A stretch of 64,000 nt of DNA, from positions 10,680,001 to 10,744,000 of the forward strand of contig CM042020.1 in NCBI GenBank assembly GCA_023525975.1, given 5' to 3'. A program made the translations under genes and the position numbers. Under the pieces are notes generated by a model. It worked only from the letters and a program-made list of their open reading frames with translations. It ran no database searches and was not told the DNA's origin. This document shows positions 1 to 12,168 of this stretch, in pieces. The stretch's first letter is position 1. Each line of letters opens with the position of its first letter. Origin of the DNA: Smallanthus sonchifolius (lineage: Eukaryota > Streptophyta > Magnoliopsida > Asterales > Asteraceae).

Positions 1-63
1 ACACATAATAGGCTTTTACCCACGCATACTATGTGTGGGTAAATACCCAAATTTCTTGTAGTG
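1..63. mobile_element. Terminal end of a CACTA (En/Spm) element
   Basis: TTTCTTGTAGTG at 52-63 is the reverse complement of the plant CACTA terminus CACTACAAGAAA. Just inside lies a short inverted repeat (ACCCACGC / GTGTGGGT, 18-40), as in CACTA subterminal regions. The rest of the element would lie left of the window. This rests on one terminus only. Confidence 0.4.
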
Positions 64-173
64 ATATTCGAGAACTGTTGGGTATTTTGCCAGTGGTGAT
101 CAGTTAGATTAGTTATAAAAAATGGTTAATAATTAAATATAGATTAATAATAATTATTTAGTAATTATTAATA

Positions 174-941
174 TGCAGCGGAACGAAACCGATCCAACAC
201 AATAGTAAAACCCGACAGGATCTGGGTTACGAAACATACAAATACGGAATAAAATATTTAATTTACCAATGAGATTAATTATACTTTAGAGGTTAATGAT
301 TAACCGATCGAGACACCGAGATACAATGAACCGATGCTAGATCATGAACCGAATCGCGAGAACGGGTAGCGCCACGGTTGGCCGGAACTTAGCAGGCAAC
401 GGCGGCTGGGGCCGGCTTGGTGGTTGTCGGAAGTCAAAAAGGCTTTAGCCTTTTCTTTTGCTTTTGTCGTTAGCTCTTTGGGGAAAAACAAAAAGAAGTC
501 AACCACAAAATATTCTTTCTTGCGGCTAGTTCTTGGTTTGATCGACCGAAAAAGCCAAGAAGTAAAAGAACTCAGTTCTTTCTTTTGCGGCTCACCACTA
601 TGACCGCTCAACAAGAATATAGGACTATTATTATATAAATAATAATCATAAACCCTATTAATTGTTTCCGGGCCCAAGTCCAATACGAGGTGTAAAAGCC
701 CGAACCCGTTTTAATGTTTTAATAAAATATTAAAACAATATATATTTATTATTTATAAACCAGTATAAATAATAATTCCCGTCTAACGAATATATATAAA
801 GTATATCTTCTCGCTAACAGATCGTAATTACCAGTTAAGCGGGTTAAGGGATTTAATGTTCGTTGCCCTAGGTGTAACTCTTACGGGTCACAACTCAGTT
901 AGCAGTGTTAAATAATCATGACCGGACATATAATTCCAACA
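174..941 (-). repeat. 3' LTR of the Ty1/copia element
   Basis: Read on the minus strand the LTR starts TGTTGGAA at 941, directly after a polypurine tract (AAGTGGGAGAC, about 942-952), and ends CGTTCCGCTGCA at 174. Those are typical copia termini. A TATA-like TTTATATAATAATAG lies near 628-642. Length is about 768 bp. The matching 5' LTR was not found, so the inner boundary is firmer than the outer one. The 113-codon minus ORF inside it (342-683) has no recognisable domain and I treat it as LTR sequence. Confidence 0.7.
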
Positions 942-1810
942 GTCTCCCACTTGGACGTCCTTAGATTAAGTCCTTAACGCAGACAGCCAGCGGTGTTCTA
1001 GCTACACATGGTTGCCCCTAACAAGGTATGACACTTTAAAGTCATTAACCAAAACATCTTGCTATTGCAAGACAATAGACTTATGGTAATAATCGTCATC
1101 TATCCTTTCTGTAAAGGACATCAATTATCAATTGAATCAATGAGACATGGATTAGATTCATTCTCATATAGCGTTCAATCATTATTGTTCTCGTTCAAGA
1201 TTCACAGTGGTCCAATCAAACACACAGTCAGTTTGGGTAAGGCCTTACACTTCACCAGTTTGAATCACGAGGGCGCCACGATGTCTAACTGTTACATATC
1301 ATGTAAGAGTACATAATCCCTTATCGACCACATACAACTCCCACTGAACTTCAGATCTGTTCCTAACCAATGCCTTTATGACTGGCAGTTACGCGACAAC
1401 GGTTAATAGTGATTAAAGTACAGTCCTTGGTAAACGAAAGTTCTAGTATGCGTCTCAAGTCAGAGGATACTAAATTAGTATACCAATATCAAAAACATCT
1501 TATGATTAAAATCCATGAAGATGATTTGAAATGAGTTACATCCAACGTCATCCAAGATGAGGTCTGTGAAGTTGGAAGTCAACTACTTGAGTCCAAGTTT
1601 AGAATAGTCTTAATTCAGAGTCGTTCCCACGATTCTGATCGACTACGGATAATTAAGAATACAAGATTCATGGATTAAACGTATTAAAATCAAACACAGT
1701 TATAAGATTCAAAGTTGCATTTAACTAGTAAATCAAACTGAATTAAAAAAGTATAACTGTTTAATGTTTGTACACCCAAATACTAAATCAAAAACATATC
1801 GCTAGCAAAA
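942..1810. other. Copia 3' non-coding region
   Basis: About 870 bp between the end of the RNase H remnant and the polypurine tract. Short ORFs here show no recognisable domain. It is probably the element's 3' untranslated region with deletion scars. Confidence 0.5.
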
Positions 1811-2875
1811 CTAAGACCGATAGCATTTCTGTGCTGATCGACTTGGGTCCGGTAGGTTTTGATCTGTGTCTACTTTGCTTATCACGATGTCACCATGTTC
1901 CACAATTTCCCGTATATTGTGGAAGCTTGTGTCAATGTAACATCTTACAGTGAGCTCTTCTTCCACTCCTCCAAATATTAAGAACATGTCTTTAGTCCTT
2001 CTCAAGCACTTTAGGATGTTCTTGACTGCAGTCCAATGGGCAATGCCAGGACTTTGCTGAAAACGACTAGTCATGCTTAAAGCATACGAGACGCCAGGCC
2101 TGGTACATAACATAGCATACATGATAGAACCAATCGCCGAAGTATATGGAATTTCTTCTATACGCTCAGTCTCAATGTCCGTTGAAGGAGATTGCGATTT
2201 GTTCAGCACGGTGCCTTTAGTCATAGGAACACCTCCTTTCTTGGAGTTTTCCATATGAAAGTGTGCCATGACTTTGTCTATGTATGCGCCTTGACTTAGC
2301 CCTAGAAGCCGCTTAGATCTATCCCTGTAGATCTTGATTCCTAGAATGTAGGCTGCTTCTCCAAGATCTTTCATTGCAAAACAAGTTCCCAACCAGTGTT
2401 TAACATCGTTAAGCATAGGGATGTTGTTTCCAATGATAAGTATATCATCCACATACAAGATGAGGAATGATATAGTGCTCCCACTAGCCTTTCTGAAAAC
2501 ACAAGGCTCATCTTCATTTTTGACAAAGCCAAACTCTTTAATCTTTTGGTCAAAACAAAGATTCCAGCTTCGAGATGCTTGTTTGAGTCTATAAATAGAC
2601 TTATTCAGTTTACATACCCTATTAGGATATTTTGGATCAACAAAACCATCAGGTTGTACCATATAGACATCTTCAGAGAGATGCCCATTAAGGAAAGCGG
2701 TTTTGACATCCATTTGCCATATCTCGTAGTCATAGTATGCGGCTATGGCAAGCAATATCCTGATCGATTTGATCATAGCAACGGGCGAGAAAGTTTCATC
2801 ATAGTCAATGCCTTGAGTCTGAGTAAAACCTTTCGCAACTAGCTGTGCTTTATAGGTGTGTATATTTTCATGCAT
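1811..2875 (-). pseudogene. Copia reverse transcriptase and truncated RNase H
   Basis: The 354-codon frame begins MHENIHTYKAQLVAKGF, the usual start of copia RT palm sequence, and carries the catalytic YVDDILIIG near its middle. RT copies the element RNA into cDNA. The C-terminal RNase H begins normally (TVRCYIDTSF, with the first catalytic Asp) but then jumps to HNIREIVEHGDIVI, which belongs near the domain's C terminus. Roughly 80 residues with the other catalytic acids are therefore missing. The upstream join to integrase is lost by a frameshift in an A-rich run near 2880. Confidence 0.9.
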
Positions 2876-4260
2876 GTCGGTTTTTTTCCCTTAAAAATCC
2901 ATTTGCTCCCTACTGCCCGAGATTCGGGGGGTATCTCAACCAAGTCCCAGACTTGATTATCACGCATAGATTGCATCTCGGCGTTCATGGCTTCTAGCCA
3001 TTTTGCAGATTTTGGATCTGAAATAGTAGATTTATAGTTAGTAGGTTCGTCATTAGACTCGGCTACTAATAGGACCTCGGTACCCTCAAGATGCCATAGG
3101 TATCTGTTAGGTTCTTTGCGAGTCCTTACACTTCTGCGAACGCTTGTGTTTATGTCTGATTCATCAGCAACAACTTCTTGTTGTTCAGACGCTCCGACTT
3201 CATCAGCGGTTGTTTGTGGTTCTCGAATTTCTTCAAGATCCACTATATTATCTCCAGTTCCTCGTTCAAGAATTTCTTTCTCAAGGAAGTGTCCCTTCCT
3301 TTTGATGGAAATAACATTTGCATCAGGATGGTAGAAATAATATCCGCTTCTATTATAGTATCCAACAAAAACGACCTTTTCACCTCTAGGATCGAACTTG
3401 TCATCAGAATCGCTGGTGACATATGCATCACATCCCCATACTCTAAGGTAAGACAGATTGGGTTTAGACCCATGCCATATCTCATATGGAGTCTTGTTTA
3501 CCTTCTTAGTCGGTGCCAGATTGACAATGTGGGCGGCGGTCATAAGAACATAACTCCAGAAGGAGTGAGGCAAGTTTGTTCTACACATCATCGATCGAAC
3601 CATATTAAGTAGGGTTCGATTTCTCCTCTCGCTCACGCCATTAAGGTGGGGTGTGCTAGGTGGAGTAGGTTGTGAAACTATTCCACGCTCCTTGAGATGA
3701 TTTATGAACTCTGTGCTGAGATATTCACCACCTCGATCTGATCGAAGTGTCTTTATCGTTTTACCGAGTTGGTTTTCCACTTCGTTTTGAAACTCTTTGA
3801 ACTTTTCAAAAGTTTCATGCTTATGCTTCATAAGATAGACATAAGCATATCGACTATAATCGTCGATGAATGAAACGAATTATCTTTCATGATTTCTAGA
3901 CATGGTTCTGAAAGGGCCATATACATCAGTGTGTATGAGTCCTAGCAGATCCTTGACTCGTTCACCAATACCGATGAAGGATCCTTTATTGAGTTTGCCA
4001 GCTAAGCAAGACTTGCAGTCTTCAAAGGAGTCCTGTCCGGTGGATTCAAGAATCCCTTCGGATTGGAGCCTTTTTATGCGGGCCTTGCTTATGTGACCAA
4101 GTCTACAGTGCCATAGAAATGTATCATTAATGCTAGATTTGATACGTTTCGAAAGATTGTATATGTTATTATTAGTTTGAACATCAACCTCATAAATACC
4201 ATTTCGAGGTTTAGCCTCAAAATAGAAAATATCATTTAAGTAAGCAGAAATAAAATTTCA
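2839..4260 (-). pseudogene. Copia integrase
   Basis: Integrase inserts the cDNA into chromosomes. The zinc-binding part is readable at about 4260-3900 (LWHCRLGHISKARIKRL, then CKSCLAGK, an HHCC finger). The catalytic core follows: FIDDYSRY, then RSDRGGEY, then LNGVSERRNRTL, giving the D,D,E residues. A TAA stop near 3880 splits the finger from the core where the family has an aromatic residue. The open part from 3831 down runs 330 codons and ends after the conserved GSKWIFK, where the reading frame slips into RT. Confidence 0.85.
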
Positions 4261-4269
4261 TTGAAAAAC

Positions 4270-4600
4270 TTACTTAAAACCTTGTTCAAACAATAAGGAA
4301 ACTGAAATAATGTTTCTGGTTAAACCAGGTGCAAACAAACAGTTATTTAAGATAACTACAAGGCCGAAAGGACATGAAAGGTGAAATGTTCTAGTTGCAA
4401 GAACCGGTACTCTCTTCCCATCACCAACGATGAGTTCCATGTCGCCTTGTTTCAGCTTATTCCACTTTTCAGGCTCGTGCAATACATTAACGATGTGATA
4501 ATCACATCCGGTATCAAATACCCATGTGTTGCTACAGACAGTGAAAAGTTCAATAACATAAATAGAAATACTTGAAGAGGTGCCTTCACCATTGGCTCTC
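4270..4600 (-). pseudogene. Copia aspartic protease region
   Basis: The minus strand reads NTWVFDTGCDYHI around 4530-4500. DTG is the active-site triad of retroviral-type aspartic proteases, which cut the gag-pol polyprotein. It continues through IVGDGKRVPVLATR to a GAG-pre-integrase stretch ending near 4270 (LTRNIISVSLLFEQGFK). Confidence 0.75.
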
Positions 4601-4641
4601 TTCGATCTCAGCTTAGCAAGATATTCAGGGCAATTACGTTT

Positions 4642-5037
4642 CTAGTGCCACATCTTGTTGCATTCAAAACACTGACGCTCCTCGGGAGGGGGTGTTTTTG
4701 CAACTTGCTTGTTATTGTTGGTGGCATTCTTGGCAGCAACAACTTGCTTCTTACCTTTGCTGTTATAACCCCTTTTCTTGGTTTTGGGCTTGTTAACACC
4801 AGCAGATTTGACCATCAGCTCTTGATTAGTCTCACTTGATATGCTCATCTCGGTCGTTTCCTGCATACCATGTAGTTCGGGCATAGTCTTCTCCCATGTG
4901 TTCATATTTAAGTTCATTACGAAGTTGTCATAAGAACTAGGGAGAGCGTTCAAGATGAGGTTGGTGTCATTCGGTTTTTCATTCTCAAGCAAAGACTTGA
5001 GAGAGAAGGAGGAGTGAGATTCTTTTTCAGTAGTCAT
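4642..5037 (-). pseudogene. Copia gag, internally deleted
   Basis: Gag is the capsid and nucleocapsid protein. The start MTTEKESHSSFSLKSLLENEK is a typical copia gag N terminus, but residue 22 onward jumps straight to LILNALPSSYDNFVMN, which belongs about 100 residues later in family members, so an in-frame deletion removed most of the capsid half. A basic linker (KPKTKKRGYNSKGKK) precedes a CX2CX4H zinc knuckle (CFECNKMWH). That knuckle is cut by a TAG at 4642-4644 where relatives have Trp; the frame continues KRNCPEYL. Confidence 0.85.
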
Positions 5038-5520
5038 ATGTTAAATAAGCAAATTAAATGTTAATTTGTATTTTGGATGTAATAAATTCTTATATTAATG
5101 ACCCATGGCAAGAATAGAATAAAAATAGAGAATCTGATTTTATCAATTAGTATTGGCGGCTGTGGCACGCAACATTAGTAAGTGATTTAGACAGACTGAC
5201 AATAATTTCCAATTATGGAAAAAATGCACAATTCTCGAGTATGAGGCTGCTAAGACAACTCTTGTCCATGCATTGATACGTTTAGCCTCATCTATGCCCA
5301 CTTTTGGTCTCCATACAACTAGGGCATGTATTAGAGAGAAAAGTAATAGTCGCCCTAGTATAGGTACATATAGAAGGGTCGGATGTGTCAACGAAACCCT
5401 TGCGCCTTGGAGGGATAGGTTACGCACCAAGCGCGGTGCTGTGGCTCCAAACACTGGTGTTTCACGTTATGGCCCAAGTGTTCCTTATAGTAGGATGACA
5501 TAGACTAAAGATTTTAAATA
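5038..5520. other. Possible copia 5' leader
   Basis: This region lies upstream of the gag start. I found no tRNA-Met primer-binding site and no copy of the 174-941 LTR. ORFs here look spurious. Confidence 0.3.
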
Positions 5521-7345
5521 TGGGATTTAATTTTAGTGTTTTCCGAATAGGGTCAAACACAACGAATGATAAATCATACGTGTGTTGTAAAAGCCTGTTT
5601 TACTATATATTAGATCGTGACAACGTGATAAACTCTTTCATCTCTCAGGACACTTAATTTTAAATAACCTATTAAAACTAAGTTTGTCGCGATGTAATTA
5701 ACCAATTAAATGTTAATAGTTTAAATGAACTATTAAGTTATTTGTTTTGAAAATTTAAAATCAGTTTAAATTGCAAAACTTTATTGGTTATCATTTATTT
5801 TAAAAACAAACTATTTGTTTTAATATAAAAATCCACAAGTTGTAAAAAAGTTTAGAACTTGTTATTAATTTGATTGTGAAAAAAATTGGTATTTGGTCGG
5901 TACGTTATAACATTTATAAGATAAAAGCAACCACAATAGCAATCACAAAAATATGAAATCATATGACCAAAGAAAAAGTATTTGATCTTGCTAGAGCCTA
6001 ATAGCAAGACCAAACCAGGTCACCGGGGTCACAACACACAAACAACCACAAGGATGGACTTCGTGCATGCATCTAGCTGTTCCGTGTGACTCCCACTAAA
6101 TCCAAGATCCTGTCTTCGTCTTCAGTTTTGTCTTCGGGTCTTTATCTTTACAATATTTATATAGAATACAAAAAAATAAAACCCTAAGCTATTACAACTT
6201 TGAGCCATCAAAGTGGGCCAAAAAAATAAAAGCTAGTCTATTACAACTTTAAGCCATAAAATGGGTCAAAACCATAAAACTAAAACATAAAACAAACACA
6301 AGACAGGTCGGGCCAGATTTACATATTTAATACAATCAAATAACTGGGCAATCCTTTTGGTCGAATAAAATAAATAAAAAACTTTGATCAAAATAAATAA
6401 ATAAATTTGCCCTAAAATAAAGGTCTAGATCAGAAACTTTAAACAAGTTAAAGTTTGTGATCTATAACCGGTTAAAAGACCGGATCCGATTCGTAACCAA
6501 AACGTGAGAAGAGAAAAAAATTTGTTTTTCTTTCTTGTGTTTTGCCAGCTACCAAACAAGAACATAATCGGGATTGGATTTTTTTAGAGATGTCGGATAA
6601 AGGTTATGGAAGGGAAGCGTATAGATTTGTTTTAGCTTTGTTTTCTTTCTTAGTTTTTCCTTCTCTTCCGTTTGCTTTGTACTTTGGTTTAGGTGCTCGT
6701 CACTTTCATGGTGATTCATGCTCCTTTTTCTTTTCTATTTTTTCTTTTACAACAATTATTAGTACCATTATCTATTACTATTATTAGTATCTTTTGTTTT
6801 GTTTTCCTTACATTTTATGCTATTTGTATTTTTTTTTACTCTATATTTATAAAAAAATGTTTTTTGGGTCGGGGTCTCAGTGGGAGTAACTTCTCTATAC
6901 CATGGGATAAAGAAAAGGTTTGTGTTCATCTCACTTTCCATAGACTGCCAATAATTTTTGATATGTCTGAGATTTTACTAGATACGTTTGTTTGTGTACT
7001 GATGGTATTGATGGGGCTTTCCATATATTCAAACAAAAGGCTGGAGTCTATTAGAAACAAGGAAAGTAATGATGCTCTAATATGTTAATGGTAGTCACTC
7101 TAGTCATGCTAATACTCCTAATAATGGTTTCAAGTTCCTGCTAATGACTACTAATGTTACTTCTGAAGGCTACTAAAGTTCCTAAACTTTGTGTTGATGT
7201 ATTGTTGTATTGATAGGTCCTAATGTTCTACTTATGTCTTAATGGATGGGAAATAATTGGTGGCCACTCAAATAAGTTTTGACTTGTTAATTCATTAGCT
7301 TGTCTTAGATTAGGAAGCTAGATTAATGTTTAGAAGGGGAAGTAT
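5521..7345. other. AT-rich spacer with possible LTR-like promoter
   Basis: No convincing gene. Around 6120-6240 the minus strand reads a TAGGGTTT stretch followed by CTATATAAATATTG, resembling the promoter part of a copia LTR but unlike the LTR at 174-941. An ORF at 6542-7088 is low-complexity and hydrophobic with no homology I recognise. Confidence 0.3.
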
Positions 7346-7510
7346 TGTTAGGTAATAATAGTTAGCTAGCTAATAATGTCAAGTTTCAATAGATTAGGGG
7401 TCAAATATAAGTAGGATTAACTAACCTAACCATCATACTTAAACATGGTTGTGGGAATAAGAAAGTATTGATTCTTCTCTTTGTGTTTTCTTCTTTCTCA
7501 TAATCAATCA
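7346..7510 (+). repeat. Short copia-like LTR remnant
   Basis: A purine tract (AGAAGGGGAAG, about 7332-7342) is followed by TGTTAGGTAATAATAG and the segment ends AATCAATCA at 7510. That is the polypurine tract plus TG...CA layout of a short copia LTR. No coding part is identifiable next to it. Confidence 0.4.
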
Positions 7511-7531
7511 TGTAATGATCTATCTCCAAAG

Positions 7532-8022
7532 TAGGGGTGTAAACGAGCCGAGTCGAGACCGAGCTCGACTAGGCTCGTATAGCTTACTGAGAGTTCGAGT
7601 TCGAGCTCGGCTCGATTCGAGCGCTATTTCTAAAACTTGGGTTCGACTCGTGACTAGTTTTTTAAAGCTCGAGGCTAGTTTATTATTTATTAATTAATTT
7701 TTTATATATCGTTATAATTTTTTTTTAAATATTTTATTATAATTTTTATATATAATAATATTTATTATTTAGTTATTTTTTCATAATTTTATATATACTT
7801 TTATTTTATAAATATATATTTAATATACTACTTAAAAAAATATATATATAAATAATAGGTTCGTTTAGGCCCACGAGTCGGCTCGAACTCGATAAGTGAA
7901 GCTCAGACTCGTTTATTAAACAAGCTTATTTTTAGGCTTGGGCTCGTTTAAGCTCGGCTCGATTCGAGCTTTTAGCTAGCCTGTCTCGATTAGCTCACGA
8001 GCCGGCTTGGCTCGTTTCCCTA
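7532..8022. mobile_element. Non-autonomous hAT-like element, GAGCTCG-rich
   Basis: Inverted ends TAGGGGTGTAAACGAGCC and (reverse complement of the right end) TAGGGAAACGAGCC. It is flanked by near-identical 8-bp sequences, CTCCAAAG (7524-7531) and ATCCAAAG (8023-8030), as expected for a hAT target duplication. The interior is AT-rich between two arms of repeated GAGCTCGGCTCGA words. No ORF. Confidence 0.7.
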
Positions 8023-8030
8023 ATCCAAAG

Positions 8031-8489
8031 TATCATACATTGAATCGTCCATATGTTCAAGATGATGACGTTTTTAAATAAGAAAGCCAAGTACTCCACT
8101 CGCTTCACATGAATCAGAAAGTAATGACTTATATATGTTTTACTTTTTTTTCTTGCTTAAGAATTATGGCGCTATTTAAATAGCATAACTGATATTATTT
8201 TGACTACAATTGATTTTTAGTTGTCTTATAATTTGGTGCAAGAATATACTTATAATTACAAAAGACCTAAAAAAAAGAAAAAAAAGACCAACAATAACCA
8301 CATAACAAAAACAAAAATAAAAATCCAAATATTCACATAATTTGCTTACATGTCTATTTTTAACACAAATATTCATTACATTAGGGGTGTGCAAAGTTGG
8401 TTATGGATTGATTTTAACAACATAGATATTCATTACTTACATCATACTATACGTCATCACGACCTATTTGTGTGTACAATTATATTAAT
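8031..8489. other. AT-rich spacer
   Basis: No gene, RNA or delimited repeat recognised. Confidence 0.5.
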
Positions 8490-9186
8490 AAGGTCGTGCT
8501 ATACGTACTTCTCTTTCATTAATTTTTACTTGTTGCACCCCCTCCTCTAAGTTTTTAAATAAATACAATTCAAACCTTTTTTTATACTTTTGTCTTTTTG
8601 TTAATTAGTCATTGTTGGTTAAAAGTTACTTTTTAAGGTGGGTATGTATAGCTTAACCCGTTTTTATTTTATAGAAAGAGCTTTTAAACTTAAAAAACGG
8701 TTTTATAAATAATGATTATTCGAAGGGGGTACGACAAGTAGGAGGGGGAGTGGTATACGTTTTATTTTATAGAAAGTGTTTTTAAACATAAAAGAACGGT
8801 TTTAGAAATAATAATTTTTCGAATCGGGTGAAATGACAAGTTTAAAAGTTATTTTTTCAGGGGGGTGCGACAAGTAGGAGAGAGAATATGTATGACCTAA
8901 CCCGTTTTTATTTTATAGAAAGTTTTTAAACATAAAAAAAAGGTTTTATAAATAATGATTATTCGAAGGGGATAAAATGAGGTGGGGTACGACCAGAAGA
9001 AGGGGGTACGACAAGTAGGAGGGAGGAGGAGTATACGTTTTACTTTATAGAAAATGTTTTTAAACTTACAAGAACGGTTTTAGAAATAATGATTTTTCGA
9101 AGGGGGTAAAATAACAAGTTTAAAAGTTATTTTTTCAAGGAAGGGGTACGACAAATAGGAGCGAGGGGTATGTATAGCCTAACCCT
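8490..9186. mobile_element. MITE-like element with internal tandem repeats
   Basis: The left end AAGGTCGTGCTATACGTAC matches the reverse complement of the right end, AGGGTTAGGCTATACATAC, with five mismatches over 19 positions. ATTAAT directly flanks both sides (8484-8489, 9187-9192). ACTTGTTGCACCCCCTCC near the left end is the inverse of the GGGGGTACGACAAGTAGG words repeated inside. No ORF. Confidence 0.6.
8650..9180. repeat. Two-copy tandem repeat of about 244 bp, each with two subunits
   Basis: The phrase CGTTTTTATTTTATAGAAAG or close variants recurs near 8659, 8759, 8903 and 9037. Each is followed by a purine-rich GGGGGTACGACAAGTAGGAG block. Odd and even copies match best, giving a higher-order period near 244 bp. 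Confidence 0.75.
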
Positions 9187-9192
9187 ATTAAT

Positions 9193-10289
9193 ATTGAGAT
9201 TTTGTTTTGTCGTGAATTCATAATTAAATTACATTTTTATTACATTTCACATAAATACATAATTCATAACAATATTTTAACATCGATGTTCCACGATGTT
9301 GTAAGAGAATTTTGTATTTATTAACCAATGAATTAATATTACACGAATAAATTGATGGTAATAATTTTCGAAAAAATGATTATATTAAATGCTTCGAAAA
9401 ATGTATAATATTACACGAGTTGATTTTATAAATTAAGTTGTAAATCAACCTTCACACACAGATAACCAATTAATAACAGATCATGAGTTAACTTACGACT
9501 GTCTAAAATTTGCAGATATGTTGAATTTATCAAAAATAAATAAAAACAATTTACATATGTATCAAATTAAAGGATAAGTACACAGTTTTAATAACTGGAC
9601 CGGTCGGGTCATGAACTGCTACACAACAAACCTAGCTGACTACTCTTGACCTTCTTTAAGTTGGGCTAGCCGGTTATGACGGTGACCGATTAAACTGACA
9701 AACTGGATCGATGGTAAGACTGGTATTGTTAATAAGAAAAAATTTCTTTTCAAAATCTCATTGATTCAGTTACGACTCCATATTTTAAATTATATATATA
9801 TATATATAAACTACAAATTATTTATGACGTCATTACGTTTAGAAATTAGTTTGACTAGTGGATTAATAAATTAAATATGTCGGTTTGATTACTGATCCGG
9901 TTATTTAAATTTTAGATAATTGTTAAGTGTAGAATGTTGATATGACAATCTGTTAATTTTATATAAGTTAAACTAATTCTAGGAATTTTATATAAAAAAC
10001 ATGAGATACTTTAAAGATCATGAATGCTTTAATATGGCATAAGCATCAAGCTCAAGACAATGGGCATCCAAACAAAATAGAAAAAAGTGAACTAAAATGA
10101 GTGCATGATTCGTATGAAGGTAGATGAAAACATGAGAGGACATCAAGATAAAGAAGAAAGACATTGATGGAACATGTGGTTAATTATTTGAAAATGCTAA
10201 GCAAACCAAAAAAAGAAGCAATAATGTATTGAAAAAATATTGGGCACATTTAAAGGTTACATTACATTAGTATAGACGATAATTCTCTT
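9193..10289. other. AT-rich spacer
   Basis: No gene. A (TA)n run lies near 9793-9808. Nothing else is supported. Confidence 0.5.
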
Positions 10290-10297
10290 AAAATATA

Positions 10298-10610
10298 GGT
10301 TTTTTTACATATTTCCCCCTATTAAACTTCTAAATTACATATATCCTCAACCCTTAACTTTAATTACATATTTCCCTAATTAACTTAAAGTTACCCAATT
10401 GCCCCTCACAAATATTTAGGATGTAGATATATGTAAATAGTATTTAATTGGTTCATTAAGGATAAAATGATAATAAAATAAGTTATTTTAAATGAATTGG
10501 ATAAATATATAATATATATGTTTTAGAAAGGGGAAATATGTAATTAAACTTTAGGATTAGGTAAATATGTAATAAAGGAACTTAAGAAGGGGATATATGT
10601 AAATGCCTCT
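10298..10610. mobile_element. Foldback MITE, about 313 bp
   Basis: The left arm (TTTACATATTTCCCC...) pairs with the right arm, whose reverse complement is AGAGGCATTTACATATATCC. The direct repeat AAAATATA flanks both sides (10290-10297 and 10611-10618). Repeated ATATGTAATTAAACTT-type words fill the arms. No ORF. Confidence 0.6.
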
Positions 10611-10618
10611 AAAATATA

Positions 10619-11147
10619 TTTACACAAAAACTTTATTTGCTAGAATGTATACGCTAAACATTTTGTAGTTAATTTAGACAATATTATGATTTATAGGAAT
10701 TAAATTATTTATTTTATAAAATGAATACACATATACACACGCATACTAGGTTAGAAACTCGTGTTTTACACGGGTTGAAAAACTGAAATACTAAATAGTT
10801 AGTAATTAGATTTAAAAATATTAAATAGTAATAAAGATTTAAAATTAATAAATAAAATATTAAATAGTTAGTAATTACCTTAGACTCACAAAATTGTGAC
10901 ACGTGGTGCAACCAGTTACTTATTTATTAAGTAAAGATATTTGTATGCATTACTATTTAATCTTTTAATTAAGAAAACTAGTTTACCTTTATAAAAGTTA
11001 TTATATATAGGATAAAATCTTTAGGAATCGTCTTCTTCTACTAAAGACCTCCTTTTCATTTGCCCACTCTTTGTGAAAGAATCATTCCATTCACTTGATG
11101 AGATTCAAATTCATTATTACTCATAAATTAATAGCGTGTAAACAATG
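10619..11147. other. AT-rich spacer
   Basis: No gene. Near 10748-10783 there is GAAACTCGTGTTTTACACGGGTT, a small palindromic motif also seen in altered form near 28770; probably the end of a decayed DNA transposon. Confidence 0.4.
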
Positions 11148-11150
11148 TTA

Positions 11151-11417
11151 AAGCATGTGGTATACCTCTCTGTGAGTGAGGCTTCTCACGCCACTCACTT
11201 GGGGAGGGCGTGGTGTTCCTAGTGAGTGGGGGGCTCACACCCAATCACAATGTCTTACTTCCTCACTTTTCCTCATCGTTGCTCTCTCACTCCTATGAGA
11301 TTTCTCACACAAATCCTCTCACTAGATTTCTCACTAGAAGAGAGGGTGGTGTTCTCACTTGGTGAGGGTGCCACATAGGATCACGAAATCCCCTTACCAA
11401 GACCATACCACATGCTC
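11151..11417. mobile_element. Tourist-like (PIF/Harbinger) MITE, 267 bp
   Basis: Left end AAGCATGTGGTATACC, right end reverse complement GAGCATGTGGTATGG. TTA flanks both ends (11148-11150, 11418-11420), the PIF/Harbinger duplication. The interior carries repeated CTCACT words. Confidence 0.75.
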
Positions 11418-11420
11418 TTA

Positions 11421-12161
11421 GTATAGTTTATTCTCTGTTATATACATCTTTACTATATATTATCTTTGTTATCTAAAGAAAAATAAACATATTTATAGCA
11501 ATCATAGACAATTTTAAAAAGCAAATATAATATCAAATATTAATATTATGTTTATCTTAAAGACATTAATGAGAAATTTATAAAAATATTGTCACACCCG
11601 AAATTGTGGTGTTATAAAAATAATAAATACTTATTATTTAATATATGATTTTTTAGAGAACGAAAGTACAAGATAGAAAACGAAAGTTTTGAGTTTTTGA
11701 GGAGATTAATTCATAAGTAAAAATAACGAATAATATTTGTAACCGATAGAGGATTAGAGGGTCGTTAGAGCTTGGAGTTGAGCAGATAAAGATAGATTTT
11801 TTAGTTCAAAAGTCTATCAAGAGAGGAGAGTAGGGGATAATGATAGATTTTTTAGTTCAATATTTTTATTTTAACATTTAAAACTAATCATTTAATGTAT
11901 CCATGGAACCATTTTGATCATAAATTTTGTGCAAACATTTTATTTATTTATTTTTATCAGAAAACATATGCTCTCTACTCTACTCTACTCCTAAAATCAT
12001 TATATCTGTACTCAATTTGATTTAAACCCATAATCATTCGATTAAAAAGCAAGACCACTTTACCATCAAAATTACAAAGAGATAAAATATTACCAACCAA
12101 TAAAATCAGATCATTTAATTTACATTTTAAAAGTTGGTACAAGAAAATTAAACATTTGAAG
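11421..12161. other. AT-rich spacer with possible LTR start
   Basis: TGTCACACCCGAAATTG at 11590 resembles the start of many plant gypsy LTRs, but no matching end was found. No gene. Confidence 0.3.
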
Positions 12162-12168
12162 TTTGCTA

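Larger units (their letters stand above)
174..5037 (-). mobile_element. Degenerate Ty1/copia retrotransposon, minus strand
   Basis: From high to low coordinates the order is gag, aspartic protease, integrase, reverse transcriptase, RNase H, polypurine tract, LTR. Integrase before RT defines Ty1/copia; the sequence resembles the Tork lineage, which is a guess. It is damaged by a deletion in gag, a stop in the gag zinc knuckle (4642), a stop in integrase (about 3880), a frameshift between integrase and RT (about 2880) and a deletion inside RNase H. It cannot move on its own. A recognisable 5' LTR and primer-binding site are missing. Confidence 0.9.

Noticed and set aside
342..683. 113-codon minus-strand ORF
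   Set aside because: Lies wholly inside the copia LTR; chance ORF.
5930..6560. 5' LTR of the copia element
   Set aside because: Promoter-like but does not match the 174-941 LTR, and no primer-binding site follows; kept only as a note.
6542..7088. Membrane protein gene
   Set aside because: Hydrophobic only because of T-rich composition; overlapping frames, no domain, no splice or promoter context.
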